Shown here: in pieces, positions 11,023 through 23,107 of the stretch
Layout: every line of letters starts with the position of its first letter
Numbering within the stretch: the first letter of the stretch is position 1
Assembly (NCBI GenBank): GCA_020746995.1
Contig: JAGPXD010000001.1
Coordinates: 5,146,001-5,210,000 of the forward strand
Source: Plectosphaerella cucumerina
Taxonomy: Eukaryota; Ascomycota; Sordariomycetes; Glomerellales; Plectosphaerellaceae
DNA: 64,000 bases
Reading direction: 5' to 3'
Translations under genes and position numbers: made by a program
The notes under the pieces: generated by a model
What the model was told of the DNA's origin: nothing
Database searches by the model: none
The model's input: the letters and a program-made list of their open reading frames with translations, nothing else

Positions 11023-11634
11023 TTTGAGCCGCTCTGTGATGGGGTGGACCGGTTCAACCTTTCCTCCTGGCTGTCGGGTTGCTTGACGACATGGGGCTAT
11101 TTGCCATGTGCCGTGCCTTGGTGACGACAGCCAGATGCCGAGGTCCCTCCTCTTGGATGGCTGTATAGTCTGGACCGGTGTCTAATGTGACGTGAGAACT
11201 GCTGAGTGAGAGCTGTTGCTAGTAGCCACAGTATTCTTCATCCAACGCCTATGAGGTGAGTCTTCATCCTTGAGGTGGCTTCGGCATTTGGACGTGGGAC
11301 GTTGGTGACGTTGTTGACTCGAGTCCGGAGCGGGTCCAGATAGCTCCAAATTGGGGGTCACGTGCGCGGAACTTTCCCGATGTCCACGGACCTCACCTCA
11401 CCTCTTCCAGAGGTATACCCAACTTCCCTCATCATCACAACTTGTGAGAATCCATCAACTTAAGAGTAGAAACTTAGACTGCCTTGTATCTTGCCTCACA
11501 CCACCGAGCTATCGGTGGTTGCTTTCCGCGCTTCGACACAACCCCCGGAAGTCAACTTCACGAGCTGGCCATGACCCTCGGCCTCGGCCTCCGCTGAGCC
11601 ACAGCTCCCCCAGCAACCCCTGAAGTTCGATTTC
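11023..11634. other. Intergenic upstream of AFG1
   Basis: Promoter region of the leftward AFG1 gene and 3' flank of the leftward gene ending at 11635. Open frames are short and lack motifs. Confidence 0.5.
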
Positions 11635-12525
11635 TCATTTCCCTCGGCCGTTGGCGGAAACTTCAACTTTCTCCACAAACCGCTCGTGCTTCCACGACAT
11701 GCCGGGAAGAACCCCCCAGTTGTCGTTCCAGATGCCCCGTTTCACCCATTTGGCCTTGACGTGCTTATACGCGCGGGAGTTCACGTCGGCAATGTCGGGT
11801 GCGTCGGTGTTGATGCTGTTCGGATACGTGTCCCGGACATTTCCTTTGTCAAAGATGCGTTTGGTCTCCAGCGAGATCTGGGCGATGAATTGAGGCAGGG
11901 GCCGTGAAGCTTCTCGCACCCGTCGCCGCTCTGCGATCCGTAGCCTCTCCTCCGCACTCACGGGTCGTCTCCGTGGCTCTATCTCTCGCTTACCAGAGCT
12001 GGGCCCTGCTTCAGCGGCGGCGGCGGTGGCGTCGGCATCGGTATCGTGCCTCAGGTCGGCCTCGGACTCTTCCGGATCCTCATGCTTCCACCGCGCTCCA
12101 GGCGTGTCGAACGCCCCTATAGCTTTGGCGTTCCATTCGTTCCTCCATATTCCTTGCAAGATCAAACGATGCTTGACCAGTTTCATGGCTGTTTGGTGGC
12201 TCCGCGAGCCTCTCGACGCGCTGGGACCTTCTGTACCCTTGATCAACTCTTGGCATTGGTCCTCGAATTGATCGCAGGGCATCGAAGCCGCGTCCTGCGG
12301 CTCCAGCTGGGACCGAAGTTCCTCGATAGCTTTCTGTTGTGGATCTGGCGAGTCTCCATACTCTTCAAGGGTCAAACGGTCCAGGTCAACTTGTGCCAAC
12401 CTAAGAGCATCAATCATAGAGAAAGCCATGGACAGGGAGTTTTGCTGTTGTCTGTGACCAAGATGTGAAAAAGGAGGACCGATGAATGAACAGTCTGCTT
12501 TTAGAGGCGAGCGACTGTCTTGCAA
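11635..12525 (-). CDS. Unrecognised protein with a duplicated GIW..W..WKHE motif
   Basis: A 296-codon frame; the likelier start is the internal ATG at 12429 (MAFSMIDALRLAQVDLDRL), giving 264 residues, since the first 32 codons read like leader. I do not recognise a named family. Two copies of one motif are visible: VKHRLILQGIWRNEWN..GARWKHE in the first half and VKAKWVKRGIWNDNWG..GMSWKHE near the C-terminus. Each copy has a Lys-rich helix, Gly-Ile-Trp, a second Trp and a closing Trp-Lys-His-Glu. Between them lie an acidic, Ala-rich linker and a basic EERLRIAERRRVREA helix. The duplication and the conserved Trp spacing argue for a real folded repeat. No signal peptide or membrane segment. Function unknown. 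Confidence 0.7.
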   Translation of the reverse strand: MQDSRSPLKADCSFIGPPFSHLGHRQQQNSLSMAFSMIDALRLAQVDLDRLTLEEYGDSPDPQQKAIEELRSQLEPQDAASMPCDQFEDQCQELIKGTEGPSASRGSRSHQTAMKLVKHRLILQGIWRNEWNAKAIGAFDTPGARWKHEDPEESEADLRHDTDADATAAAAEAGPSSGKREIEPRRRPVSAEERLRIAERRRVREASRPLPQFIAQISLETKRIFDKGNVRDTYPNSINTDAPDIADVNSRAYKHVKAKWVKRGIWNDNWGVLPGMSWKHERFVEKVEVSANGRGK

Positions 12526-13694
12526 TTTGCTTTTGATGTTTGTCGTCCGCGGACTGGAAAATCTCTTCGTTGCGTGGGTGGTGTCTGAACAAAGGATGTC
12601 ATGTCCAAGAACACCACTCCCGAATCCCTTGCCTCGGAGAGTCCGACGTCTTTGTGGAAGATGCTACTAGTGATATTCACTCTCTTTGACATGTAGCCCG
12701 AGTCAGCAAGTCTTGCCCTATGACAGATTTACGGTCAGTTGCCCGTGACCATTCCCACGGGGGAGAACCTTGTTTCGATCGCTGAAAGGCAGATCAGAAA
12801 GAATGAGCAATAGAATAAGCAGTTCCAGGATGGATCAGACCCGAGCGGCAATGAGATGGACTCGATGTTACTTGCAGTCGTCCTGGAATCTGGGGACTGC
12901 GATTGTGACTGGCTCCAAACCAGGTGGTTCAGTTAGCTGCGTCATGAGACTCTCATCGTCAACTGTCGAGGTGAATTTGCAGAGTAAACTCGACTGAAAG
13001 AGCGACGAAAGAACGGGTGAATCTGAGTCGTAAAAGTGAAGGTCAATCGTGTTGTGTAAGCATAGCTCCTTCGTCGACGATGATGTGATGATGCATCCAG
13101 GGCGCCATGCCTCTCCCTCCACATCACAGCACAGCAAGGATACCACAAGAACCCACAGATGAATCAGATGAGAGAGCCCGTCATCATTACAGTAGCAGGC
13201 ATATATTGTGAAGACAGATTCTTCAGTACCCTACCTAATCTAGGGACTTGAGGCAGCGATCGGCGAAGTGACCCTGTTGCCTTGTGCAGTGAACGCGCAA
13301 GCCAGCCAGGGCTGCCAGGTGCAAGCGACTCCAAGGAACATCGCTTTCAGGGGTTCTGACCCCAGAGCCGGCGGTCGGAGATGGGCGTGTAACAACCAAC
13401 GCGCATATGCTGGGCGCCCCCTTGGCAGCTCTGGAGACCAACGGAACACCTCAACTCCTTCAATGGGCGTGAGCATCCTCCCACGGCGCACGTCATCATA
13501 AGACGGAGAGTTGGCTGCTTTTGGCTCATACCTAATCTTCACTCACTGGCTGGGGTACGAGCTCAGCCCATGACCATGATTGTTTTGACATGTTAGACCC
13601 TTCGCCCCAGCAGACTCCAGAGCAGATCGGTATACAACCTCCCCATCTGCTTCATCCTGTCCTCCGCTCCCCCCATCGTGACTACCTCACCACC
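12526..13694. other. Intergenic, no convincing gene
   Basis: About 1.1 kb with several 60-100 codon frames on both strands, none extendable by splicing or carrying a motif. The last part (13590-13694) could be leader of the symporter remnant. AT content is higher than in the coding neighbours. Confidence 0.45.
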
Positions 13695-15257
13695 ATGGAC
13701 CGTGCCAGAAGACTCTTCAACAAGCTGGCGCCGCCGCCTGCAAAAGCGGACGACGGCCGCGACCAATGGTCCTCTCGCTTCTCCTTCATCCTCGCCTCCT
13801 GCAGCGGCGTCGTCGGCATGGGCAACCTCCTCCGCTACCCCTGGACCGTCTACAACAACAGCGGCCTACAATTTTTCATCCTTTACCTCCTTGCCGTCTT
13901 CCTCCTCGCCATCCCCGCCCTCGCCCTCGAGGTTACCGCGGGAAACGCCTTTCGCGGCGGCATAGTTACCGCCTACAACAAGATCAGCCGGCGTATACGC
14001 GGCATCGGCTTCAGTCTCAACTATATCGGCCTCGTCGTCACGATCTACTTCGTCCCCATCATATCCTGGGGCATAGTTTATTTTCAAAAGTCCATCACCA
14101 GCCCCCTCCCCTGGGCGGGTAACACGGAGAATTACTTTATATACGAGGTCGTGTCCGCCGTTAACCCGGAGGAGGAGGGTGCTTGGGTCGTGTATCCCGG
14201 CGTGGCCCTCGACGGGCGCCTGGTGGGGTGGAATGCATTTACCTTTTTCATCGTCTGGCTCTGTATATTCCGCGGCGTTGGTCTAACAGGTCGCGTCGTC
14301 TACTTCTCGTTGGGTCTGCCGATAGCCATAGGGGTTGTTCTCATCGGCCGGGGCGTCTCGCTGCCTAATGCCACCGATAGGATACGAATGTACTTTGCGA
14401 GCTGGAATGGCGAGAGGCTCTCCGAGACGAGGATCTGGCAGGACGCCGTGGGCCAGGTCTTTTACAGCAAGTGGTTTCCATTGGGGCTGTTGTTGGTTGC
14501 CTCCCCTTGCGGAGGCTGATGCAGGCACCGGCGTTGGTTTTGGATTTTATACCGCGTACGCATCGTACAACAGGGAGGCCGCTAATAGCTGTCAGGACGC
14601 CGTCATCATCGCATGCGTCAATGCCACATTCGAGGTGATCTTGACGTTTGTCGTGTTCGGTATCGTCGGGTTCCTGGGTATAACGCCCGAGTCGACGGGT
14701 GTCATAGGAAGTTATAGCATCGGCTTCATGACCTACCCCGAGGCCTTTGTGCGCATGCCGGCGTCCAACTTTTTTCAGTCTTGTTATTCTTCACACTAAT
14801 ACTGGTGGGTATCAGCTCACCTTTTGCCATACTGGACGCTATTATAACCCTCATCATGGACTCCCCCTTTACGAAGCGATGGGGGCGCCCGTGGGTGGCC
14901 ACGGCGCTCAACGTCGTGTGCTTTCTCCTTTCTCTGCCAAACTATACCCAGTTCGGGTACTGGTACCTGGACGGTGTCGACCGTTAAATCAACAACGTAG
15001 GCTTGGTGTTTGTTATATGGGCCGAGTGTATCGTTACGACGACGGCATATCGGTATAAAGACGTCGTCGGCCAGGTGGGCTTGCCCTCTTTTGCATTGTA
15101 TAACGCTGGGTACCTCGGGGGTCAGCTCATAGGCATCATCACTAGACACACGGCGGGCCGGATCGCTGGCTTAGGGGAGAAGGCGGGGGATGATGCGAAC
15201 GAGGGTATGCGACAAGAGGAAGCCTTGGTGGCAGAGAGCTCCGGATCCAGGGCCTGA
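13695..15257 (+). pseudogene. Broken sodium:neurotransmitter-symporter (SLC6/SNF) family gene
   Basis: The first frame from ATG 13695 starts with the family signature in helix 1, CSGVVGMGNLLRYPW, and runs through about six membrane segments to VGQVFYS near 14468. It then loses frame: the next conserved block GVGFGFYTAYASYN is one frame over, and the frame stops at 14518. A second switch occurs in a six-T run at 14770-14775 (SNFF then SVLLFFTLILVG). A TAA at 14985-14987 falls where relatives, as I recall them, have Trp in DxWINNV. Conserved sequence resumes (INNVGLVFVIW..YRYKDVVGQVGLP) but stops at 15257 without the last helices. Two frameshifts, a nonsense codon and a short C-terminus point to decay. 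A 54-nt GT..AG segment (14471-14524) lies at the first break but cannot repair the frame by itself. Substrate would have been an amine or amino acid. Confidence 0.82.
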
Positions 15258-16203
15258 GACGGGACAGCTGTGTTTCTGGGAATCTTAGCTGTCAGGGCAG
15301 ACACTAGATTCCTTGGTGTAAACAGAACGTCTGGTGATGGATGATTGATCGGGCATTGCTGAGCTTCTGTTGAAATGCGCGTGCGTCGATCAAGGCGATG
15401 TTGACTTTTGGCGGATGAGGCTGCATAGCTTGGAGCTACTGTACCTATGCTGCAAATCGAGACACTGGATTCATCCGAGCGACTCCATCGACAGACACAT
15501 TGTAGTCGTGTGGCCATGAAATAGAGAGGTCGCAACAACGCGTCGCAGTAGCTGAGCTGGTGTACCCTGGTTCTGGAACCTTCACCACTGGCAGGCATTC
15601 TCACTTTGGACTAGCCTGGTGAGAGAACTGTTGTGGGTGTGGATGATGGTCAGGTAGGTGAGGCGAGGCGGAGATGCAGGATGAACTGTCCAGTGTGGAG
15701 ACTTCTGCCCCTGCACCTGGCCACTGGCACTGCGAATGGATGTGACCGCACCACGACACTGGACCGCGCTGGTCCAAGCTTGGCGGCTCCAGTAACGGGA
15801 GTGTTTTTTTGGACGAGACCCAATCCAGAGATACTTCGTCACGCCTGCATTTTGTCCTCCACGGCCGCCGCTTTCAATCCTTACCTTGCAACCTACACCT
15901 AACCTTTCCCACCCGACCCGACTCACTCCCGCATCGCCAGCAACGGAGAATCCCATCCTGGCGTCGAGTCGCGCCCCGATCCTCGATCCTCCATTGCCTT
16001 CCGACGCTTTCGAGATGTTGCCCTGACGAAGGCGGCCATCCATTCACAACAACAAGGCACAAGGCACACGCACCACCTCAGGCAGAAGACCTCCAATTCA
16101 CGATCCTCACGACCCTGCCCCCGATCTCGATACCCAACCCAACCTCCCCATCAGCCCACACCTCGCATTTCGCATCCCCGACGATATCCTTCATTGGTGC
16201 ATC
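15258..16203. other. Intergenic between symporter remnant and Nup133
   Basis: Long frames here (for example 15582-16043 minus) are overlapping shadows in low-complexity sequence. The last 400 bases are C-rich and fit the promoter and leader of the Nup133 gene. Confidence 0.5.
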
Positions 16204-19200
16204 ATGTTCTCGCCCTCCGTTCACGATGGTGGTCCCGCTACGGCCACCAGAAGCCGTCGTCGCCAGCGCCCCCAGAGCACCGATAGCCTCGTTCAGCCTC
16301 CCAAAGCCAAGCGCCAGCGTCTTCCCCTTACCGAGCAGACCTTCCAGAATCCAGAAGTCGCCCCCGAGACGTACGACGTCAAGCCCGACAAGAATGCGAC
16401 TCTCGAGATCCGCCAAGATGGATTCGGCCCTGAGAACCATCTCCAACAACCCCCGCGTAAGGAGCTCAGTGTTCGCGCCAAGAAGCCAAAGGCCGTCGAC
16501 CGCGCCGTCAAGGGCGATGGCAGCATCCTTCTGGTAAGTCCTGCTGCTCATCTGTTTACTTGCCAATCTGGCGACCCTCCCCTGGGCGCCCTGCGTCTGA
16601 TGCGCTAACTCGGCCTCCCCTCTCCTCTCCAGACTACCAACAACGCCTACACCGTGCACAAGCTGCCCGCCCTCCCCGATCGCATCCGCGTCGATGCTGC
16701 CACCCAGCAACATGGCGACATCTTCTCCAGCGGCTATGCCCTGAGCTTGAGCCATACTCACGCCGTCGTGTGGCCTTACACGGCCCCTTCGCAATCGCCC
16801 GAGACCTTCACCTTCACCCTGCCGCACCCCTCCAAACATGCCACCGACCCCCTGCCTTTCGGCTGCCTCGTGTCGCCGTCAGCATCCTCTTCCGAACCCG
16901 GTCTCGTCGTCGTCATGCCTGTCAGCGGCAAGATCACATATTGGGAGTCCATCTCCAGTGCCGCCACCCTCGATTTCATCCGCCAACAAAGGCACGGCGT
17001 CGAGGGTTCCGTCTCGGGCATGTTCTCCGGCGAGAGAGTTGTGCAGATAACAAACGCCGAATCCGCCGGGTTTGTCCTGGCCCTTAGCTCGGGCCGCCTG
17101 GCCTACATGAGCGTTCGTGACGGTCACGGCCGCCCCTTGATCTCCGTACAAATCCTGCGTGGCGGGACTGGCACTGCTGCCGGTGGCATCTTCGGCAGCA
17201 TCCGGAATGTTCTATCCCACAGCGTCAGCCGCGGCGATATTGCCGCCGTGCGCTCAGAGTCTACCCCCAGGGTTGGCGAGCGCAACGTTGTGGCAGCGAC
17301 CCTGAAGGGCAAGCTCCACGCTTGGAAAATCCACCGCGGCGGCCACCACGATTCCGTCGCCGAGGCGGACGTTAGGGAGGACATCTACAACGCCATCCAC
17401 GAGGTCGATCCGTCCAGTGCCGATTATGGTCTCGAGTCCTTCGAGGTTGTCGACTTCACCTACGTCCCCAAGGGCTTGGAGTCCAAATATAAGGAGCTCA
17501 GCCGGCTGAGCGACGCCCTGTCCTCGGACGACCCGAATCTTCAGCACCTTCTGCTACTAGTCAGCCTCTCGAAGAAGCGGGATTCACACTACTCCCTGGT
17601 TGAGGTCATCCTCTCCCCATCATCCGCCCAGATCGGCATGGTTCGCCCCTTGACATCCTACAAGACGCGCTGGACATCCATCAACCCTGCGCAAGCGGAC
17701 AGGCCGCGCCTCTACCTCCCGCGACCCGGTCTCGTCGCATTCGCTGTCTTCGACAAGGCCGTCGTGGTCGCATCTATCGGCTGCCCCCCCGACTCTCCGG
17801 AATCCCAGCTTCAGGAGGACAGCCACATCCTGCCGCCGAGCTACGAAGATGTCCTCAGCCTTTCGGACAACCAAGTGGCCGAGGTCATCGGATCTGGGTT
17901 CGAAGAGCCACTCGGTAGCGGCGCCCACGACGACACCAGGAGCCACCGCCATAAGACGAAGAACCCGGCCGTCGTGCTCATCGTTCGCGGCACCGGCATC
18001 CTGCGACTGACGACAACCGACATTGACAGGTTTGCTAGTGACAAGCCGCCAAAGGTTGACGCAAAGAGCAAGCTGGACCAGGCTGTCTTCTTCGGGGACA
18101 AGCAAGACACACCGTTGAACTTTGACGGACGGAAAGGCGTCCAGTTCTCCGACGAGGAAATGTCCGAGGCGGCTCTGCAGGTTAGCCACGAGATCCTGAG
18201 CTCATCGACTCCTCACATCTCCACCGTCCCCGCATCTCTGGAGGACAATCTGCGATCCAGGGCCGCCGCTCTGGAGAGGTTGATGTATCACCTGAGAGCC
18301 CTCAACGTTCAGCTCGACCGCAGGACGCGCTGGCTGCTGCTCTCACATGCGGAGAAGATGAATGTCGCCTCCCTGCTGTGGAAGAAGCACGAGACCTTCA
18401 CCAACGAACGGCCCGTCAACGAAAAGAAGGATCTCGTTTCCGAGATTGTCGAGTTCATCCACCAGAGCGAGAAAAAGGTCCCCAACCGCAACATTGGCGA
18501 GGTCGACCGGGTGCGCCACTGGTTCATCCACGACGTCGGCAAGCTGGAGATCTTCGTGGCGTGGGCGTATGAGGTCATCAAGTACATGTACAAGGACCAC
18601 ATCCTGGACGACGCCCGCATTACCCGCCTCATCCACGAAGCAGTCCAGGTCAACCTGTCCGCCTTGATAACCGCACTCGAATACAGAAAAGACAAGCTGG
18701 CCTTCTACGGCCTGCAGAACGAGACGCTCGACTTTGGCATCCTACACGCCGGCTACGAAGGCCTCCCCGAGTCCTGGACAGGGTCCAACTTCATCTGCAA
18801 CAACCTTAAGCGGCTTCTTGAGCTGTGCCACCAGTGGCTGGAGCAGTACAACCCTCCTTCAAAAGAGCGCGGCAGCAAGAAGCCTGATCCCAAGCTGATT
18901 GCCGCTATCGTTGCTGACATTGGCCCCCTGACCGACTCGTACCTCATCTCGCTCCTTGAGCAGTCCCGTTGGGCCGGCGTCCAGAAGGACGAGAAGTCGG
19001 AGAGGTGGGCTGAGCACTGCTCCAAGCTCTACGAAACCGACCGCAGCGATAAGGTGCTGTCTCTCCTTCGTCTTAACAAGTGGGACGAGTGCATCCAGAT
19101 CGCCGAGAAGCACCGGTCATGGAAGGCCCTCTCTATTTCCCTGATCGAGCAGATCCACAGCCTTAGAAAGGAGGCGGAGACGACGACTTCGGCGACCGAT

Positions 19201-20507
19201 ATTGCTGAGATCCAGGCCCTCGCCACGGAAAAGGAGCAGCAGCTCGGCAAGTTCTTCGACAAGTACGGAGAGGCATTCGCCTTCCCCGCCTACGACATTC
19301 TGCTGGCGAACGACAGCGTCCACGCGGTACTGGACTTTGCCCACGATAGGCACGGCTACAAGACCAGGTTCCTTCGGCAGAAGCCGGAGCTGGCGCGCAT
19401 CTCATGGATCAACGACATCCAGAGCGAGAAGGACATTGATCACGCGGCTGAGACATTGCTCGATCTCGGCATGACCCGGGAGCAGCAGATCTGGAACAAG
19501 AAGATTGAGCTCAGTCTCGGAAAGCTCGCCCTCCTCGCCGAGTCGAGCGAGCCGGAAGCCGCGGGCTTGTTCGGCCTCGTCCGCGGCAAGCAGTCCGAGT
19601 CCGCCAAGAAGGACGAGACGAAGCAGGAGGAACAGCTCGAGGAGATCGACAACGAGCTGGCCATCATCCGGATCCAGGACGACTTGTACAGCCAGGTGTA
19701 CCCTTCGGTGCGGTCGGCGGTTGATGACTCTGCGGCCCTGGACCTTGCCATGGAGGCCCACTGCCTCAATGTGCCCAGGCAGCAGAAGGCGCTTGCTCAG
19801 ATCTTCGAGAACGGCATGCGGCGCCTCCTTAAGCACGAGGCACTGGACGCGCACACGCTCATCGATCTTCTTACCCTCATCGCGCTGAAGCCCGAGACGG
19901 CCGACGACATGCAGGATCCGTTCTTCCTCGCCCTCCGGGTTGCTGAGCACGCTTTCGAAGGCGAGGAGCTGAAGACGGTGGTCCGTCTCATCTGGAGACG
20001 CTGCTTCATCCGCGACGACTGGGTCAAGCTCAACGACACGCAACTCAAGGATGACGCGCAGGTGCAGGAGACGCTCGTGGAGACGGCGCTCTTCAGCGCG
20101 CTCCTCGATTGTTATGAAGCCCGTAAGGAGCACCCTGATCCCCGTTCTTACCGGAACATTGCTGACCCATCTCAGAAACCGTGGACAAGCCCTTCCAGCC
20201 CTTCCGCCCCAGCGACGCGCTGGGCGCATACACCGACGGCCTGGACAGACGCTTCGGCGACATGGACAAGCCGTTCAAGGACAAGGTCGTTGCCACCATG
20301 AAGTGGGAGGACACGACTCTGCGAAAGTACATCGACAAGGCCCGGCTCGAGAACTGGGTGCGCTCGGCGGCCGAGGCTGCCGAGGCAACGATGGAGGCCG
20401 TGGTCGACCAGGAGACCATTGCCGGGGCGCAGGCCAATGGCACATCTCACGCCGAAGAGGCCACGCCGACGCGGAAGCTCAACGGCTACACGAACGGCAC
20501 TCACTAG
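16204..20507 (+). CDS. NUP133: Nucleoporin Nup133
   Basis: Scaffold subunit of the Y (Nup107-160/Nup84) complex in the nuclear pore. Exons 16204-16533, 16633-20122 and 20176-20507 give 1383 residues; introns are 99 and 53 nt, the second with a GCTGAC branch site. The third exon is needed to reach EAQTVDKPFQPFRPSDALG, where the unspliced frame instead becomes unstructured Ser/Thr sequence. The N-terminus is basic and disordered (SRRRQRPQS). Next comes the Nup133-type beta-propeller with IFSSGYALSLSHTHAVVWPY, then a long helical region with the YRTRFLRQKPEL-like block KTRFLRQKPELARISWINDI typical of the Nup133 C-terminal solenoid. The C-terminal tail ends KLNGYTNGTH. Length and order match ascomycete Nup133. 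Confidence 0.92.
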
Positions 20508-21098
20508 AGACGGAGGAGGATGAGCCCCGGGACAGAGGGCGGTCTCGAGGCATGAAAAAGGGGGTTAGGCAACATCCGGATGGCCGGCGAGGGATGAGCC
20601 GGCGGCGGCGGCGTTTTGTGTTGCTCTTCTCTGTACTATATGGACACGGTCCCCGCCAGCGCGGCAGGGGCCATACACACACACTGCGGTCAGGGGATTC
20701 TGTTCTCATCGACGACAGGCCGGGCATTGGCTTCACACTTCATTTTCCTATTTCTTTTCCGAAGCGAGAGGGCGACGCGGACAACCGCCGAGCATAAGGA
20801 TGGAAACAGACCGCGGACGGGCACAGCTCTTGTTCTTGCCTCGACGGCAGGGACTTTTTACTTTGTGGACTTTCACCTTTTCTGGGTAATTGGAATGTAC
20901 CTTGCCCAGATTGCTTCAAGGCCGTGATGTGATGCTGCGCCGCTGGGGGTGGAGAGATTATGGCATCATGGGGAGGCTGTGGCGACGTCGGCCAAGGCTG
21001 GGCGTTGTTGACCGAAGAACCCGACTGACCGGCAGTTAATACTTGAAAGCCTTGCGCCTCGAGCCGACGAGGCAGCAATGTAACAACTCATTTCACGC
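20508..21098. other. Intergenic downstream of Nup133
   Basis: 3' flank of Nup133 and the promoter of the small membrane-protein gene. No supported gene; competing frames on both strands lack motifs. Confidence 0.5.
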
Positions 21099-21401
21099 TT
21101 GATTATCGACAACATGCACATTCCGCCGGAACACGTACACGTCCTTCTCCCCCGGCAGCGCGGGCGACTAGGCGGGGCAGGAAGCCCCGGCGGCGGCCTC
21201 GGCACCGGAGCCATCGTCGGTATCGTCATCGGCTCTGTCGCGGGGGTGCTGGCCCTTGCGCTCATCGTCTACGCTTGCATACGGCGCAGGCGGGCGTACA
21301 GGAACGGCCCGCAGGAGCGACGGCCGCGGAAGGAGGTATCCGAGGATCCGCTGGGGAGCATGGCGAACATTGGGTCCATCTTTAGGGGAGGGCGGCGATG
21401 A
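21099..21401 (+). CDS. Small single-span membrane protein, unknown function
   Basis: A 100-codon frame; a second in-frame ATG at 21114 would give 95 residues. After a short polar N-terminus with VLLPRQRG, a Gly-rich lead (GAGSPGGGLGTG) enters one hydrophobic segment, AIVGIVIGSVAGVLALALIV, ended by YACIRRRR and a basic tail. The positive residues after the span predict a cytosolic C-terminus. No signal peptide is obvious. I do not recognise a family; many fungi encode short GxxxG-rich single-span proteins of this shape. A real gene is likely from the well-formed membrane segment and charge pattern, but nothing else confirms it. Confidence 0.55.
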   Translation: MIIDNMHIPPEHVHVLLPRQRGRLGGAGSPGGGLGTGAIVGIVIGSVAGVLALALIVYACIRRRRAYRNGPQERRPRKEVSEDPLGSMANIGSIFRGGRR

Positions 21402-22011
21402 CTGTCGGTAAGTTCCCGACTCTGCAACCTTCGTGCATTGTTTCCGGCGCTGATGTCTACAGCACTCCCGGCATTTACAGTGCCAAGAACGCCGGAGGGC
21501 AGGATATACTGTGGCGGTGCCGGTGCTAGCAGAGGCTCTGCAAACGAGCCGGGCGTCGGGCCATGTCACGTTCGGCTAGGCGCCTCGGGGGTCCGGGAGA
21601 CGGCGAGGCGTTCTCTTATCGGCGGTTCAGGGAAACGGGAACCTCACCTGAGCCGTCCGTCGCCGCCGGCTCCCGATCACTGGCACGACGTGGCATCCTC
21701 GCGACTCGTGGCTTTTGTGTGGTCCCTGGCAGCTCGTCTGGCATCTATCTCCCCGGTCGCCCGCACCGGTGCGCCGGGCGCGCTTCGACACCCCGGGTTA
21801 TCAGATGAGACGCTACCGAGAGGCCCCTTCCCCTCGACTAGCCAGCTAGACTCTGCGCGAGCCGTGAACCTTCATCCCCGTGCGCGCGGGTGTGCGTGTC
21901 ATGTTCCCCTCTTAAGTCAGGGTGCCGGTCGTCGTCTTTTTCTCTCTCCCCGCCAAGACACGTCGCATTTGGAGGCCGACGTCAGGGCGACAACCGCGCG
22001 CCTGGCTCAAG
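21402..22011. other. Intergenic, leader of the GT32 gene
   Basis: An open frame of 232 codons (21438-22136) overlaps the start of the GT32 gene in another frame and is Arg/Ser/Ala-rich without motif; I treat it as non-coding. No other supported feature. Confidence 0.45.
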
Positions 22012-23107
22012 ATGCTGTCACGATTTCTATACCACCGCCTGCGGCTCGTTGCGTTCGTCACGCTCGTGGCCACGTGCCTGCTCCTGACGGCGTCATTTGG
22101 GTTCTATCAGCCGCTGGCGGCTTCGCCGTGGTATGAGTCGATTAATCGGAAGCAAAAGCCGGGGGGAGTGGCGGCGACGGTCGAGCAGGCAGTGACGATA
22201 CCGAAGAAGATGTGGTACAAGCTGGGGCCGAAGGGTCTGAGCGAGTTGACGCGGGGCCTGACGGACCGGTGCATCGAGATCAACCCGGGATATGAAGTGG
22301 TATTCATGACGGACTCGTCGGCTGCGAGGTAGGTGGAGGGGAGGAAAGTGCTGATGATAGTTTGAGGCTGACGAGGGGAACAGATGGGTCGAGAACACAT
22401 TCGGCAAGAACCATCCCGAGCTGGTGAAGATGTTTCACGGTCTTCGAGGTTCGTCTCCGCCTAGGGAAGAGAATCCGATATCCATGGCTGACATCGCAGC
22501 AGTGCCTATCTTCAAGGCGGATATCCTACGATACCTCCTCCTGTACACGCATGGCGGTGTGTACAATGATCTCGACGTCGAGTGCAAGGTGCCGGTGGAC
22601 GAGTGGATACCGACCGAGTTCCAGAACAAGACGGCTCTGGTGGTGGGATGGGAGTTTGACGTGGGTTGGGGGGACAACATCCTCCGCGAGTTCGAGACGT
22701 GGACGATCGCGGCAGCGCCTCAGTCACCGCACGTGTGGCGGGTGGTGGAGGACACGATGGCGGGGTTCCGCAAGATCATGGAGGAGAACAGGGTGAGCGT
22801 CGAGAACGTGACGCTGAAAATGTCTGGGGATGTGGTTGATGCCACGGGTCCGCGGCGGTTCACGCGGGGAGTCTTCAGCAGTCTGGGCGAGAGGTTTAAC
22901 TCGACAGAGAAGGAGGTCGAGTCGCTGATGGAGCCGCGGCTGCTCGGGGACGTGTTGGTGCTGCCGGGGTGGTCTTTCGCCGCATCGTCCAACAGATACG
23001 GCGACCGAGAGCTTCCGCCTCCGCTGGTCGTCCACAAGTACGCCGGGTCGTGGAAGAACGCGAACGGGGGAGAGTCACTCTGGCGGCGGGATGCCGACTC
23101 GAAGTAA
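22012..23107 (+). CDS. GT32 glycosyltransferase (Och1/Sur1-like, DXD family), type II membrane protein
   Basis: Exons 22012-22328, 22384-22448 and 22500-23107 give 329 residues. The ATG at 22012 starts a type II anchor (RLVAFVTLVATCLLLTASFGF). The second intron (22449-22499, 51 nt, GGCTGAC..CAG) is a multiple of three without a stop, so it can be missed; removing it creates HGLRAVPIFKADILRYLLLY, the expected join before HGGVYNDLDVEC. The metal-binding DXD is DLD at residues 151-153. The family transfers sugars from nucleotide donors in the Golgi lumen, for example to N-glycans or inositolphosphorylceramide. The exact acceptor cannot be told from this sequence. Confidence 0.85.

Noticed and set aside
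12868..13146. 92-codon minus-strand frame
   Set aside because: No motif, no splice continuation and no counterpart in the surroundings; indistinguishable from chance.
14471..14524. Intron explaining the first symporter frameshift
   Set aside because: GT..AG ends are present, but its length is a multiple of three, so splicing it does not correct the one-base shift.
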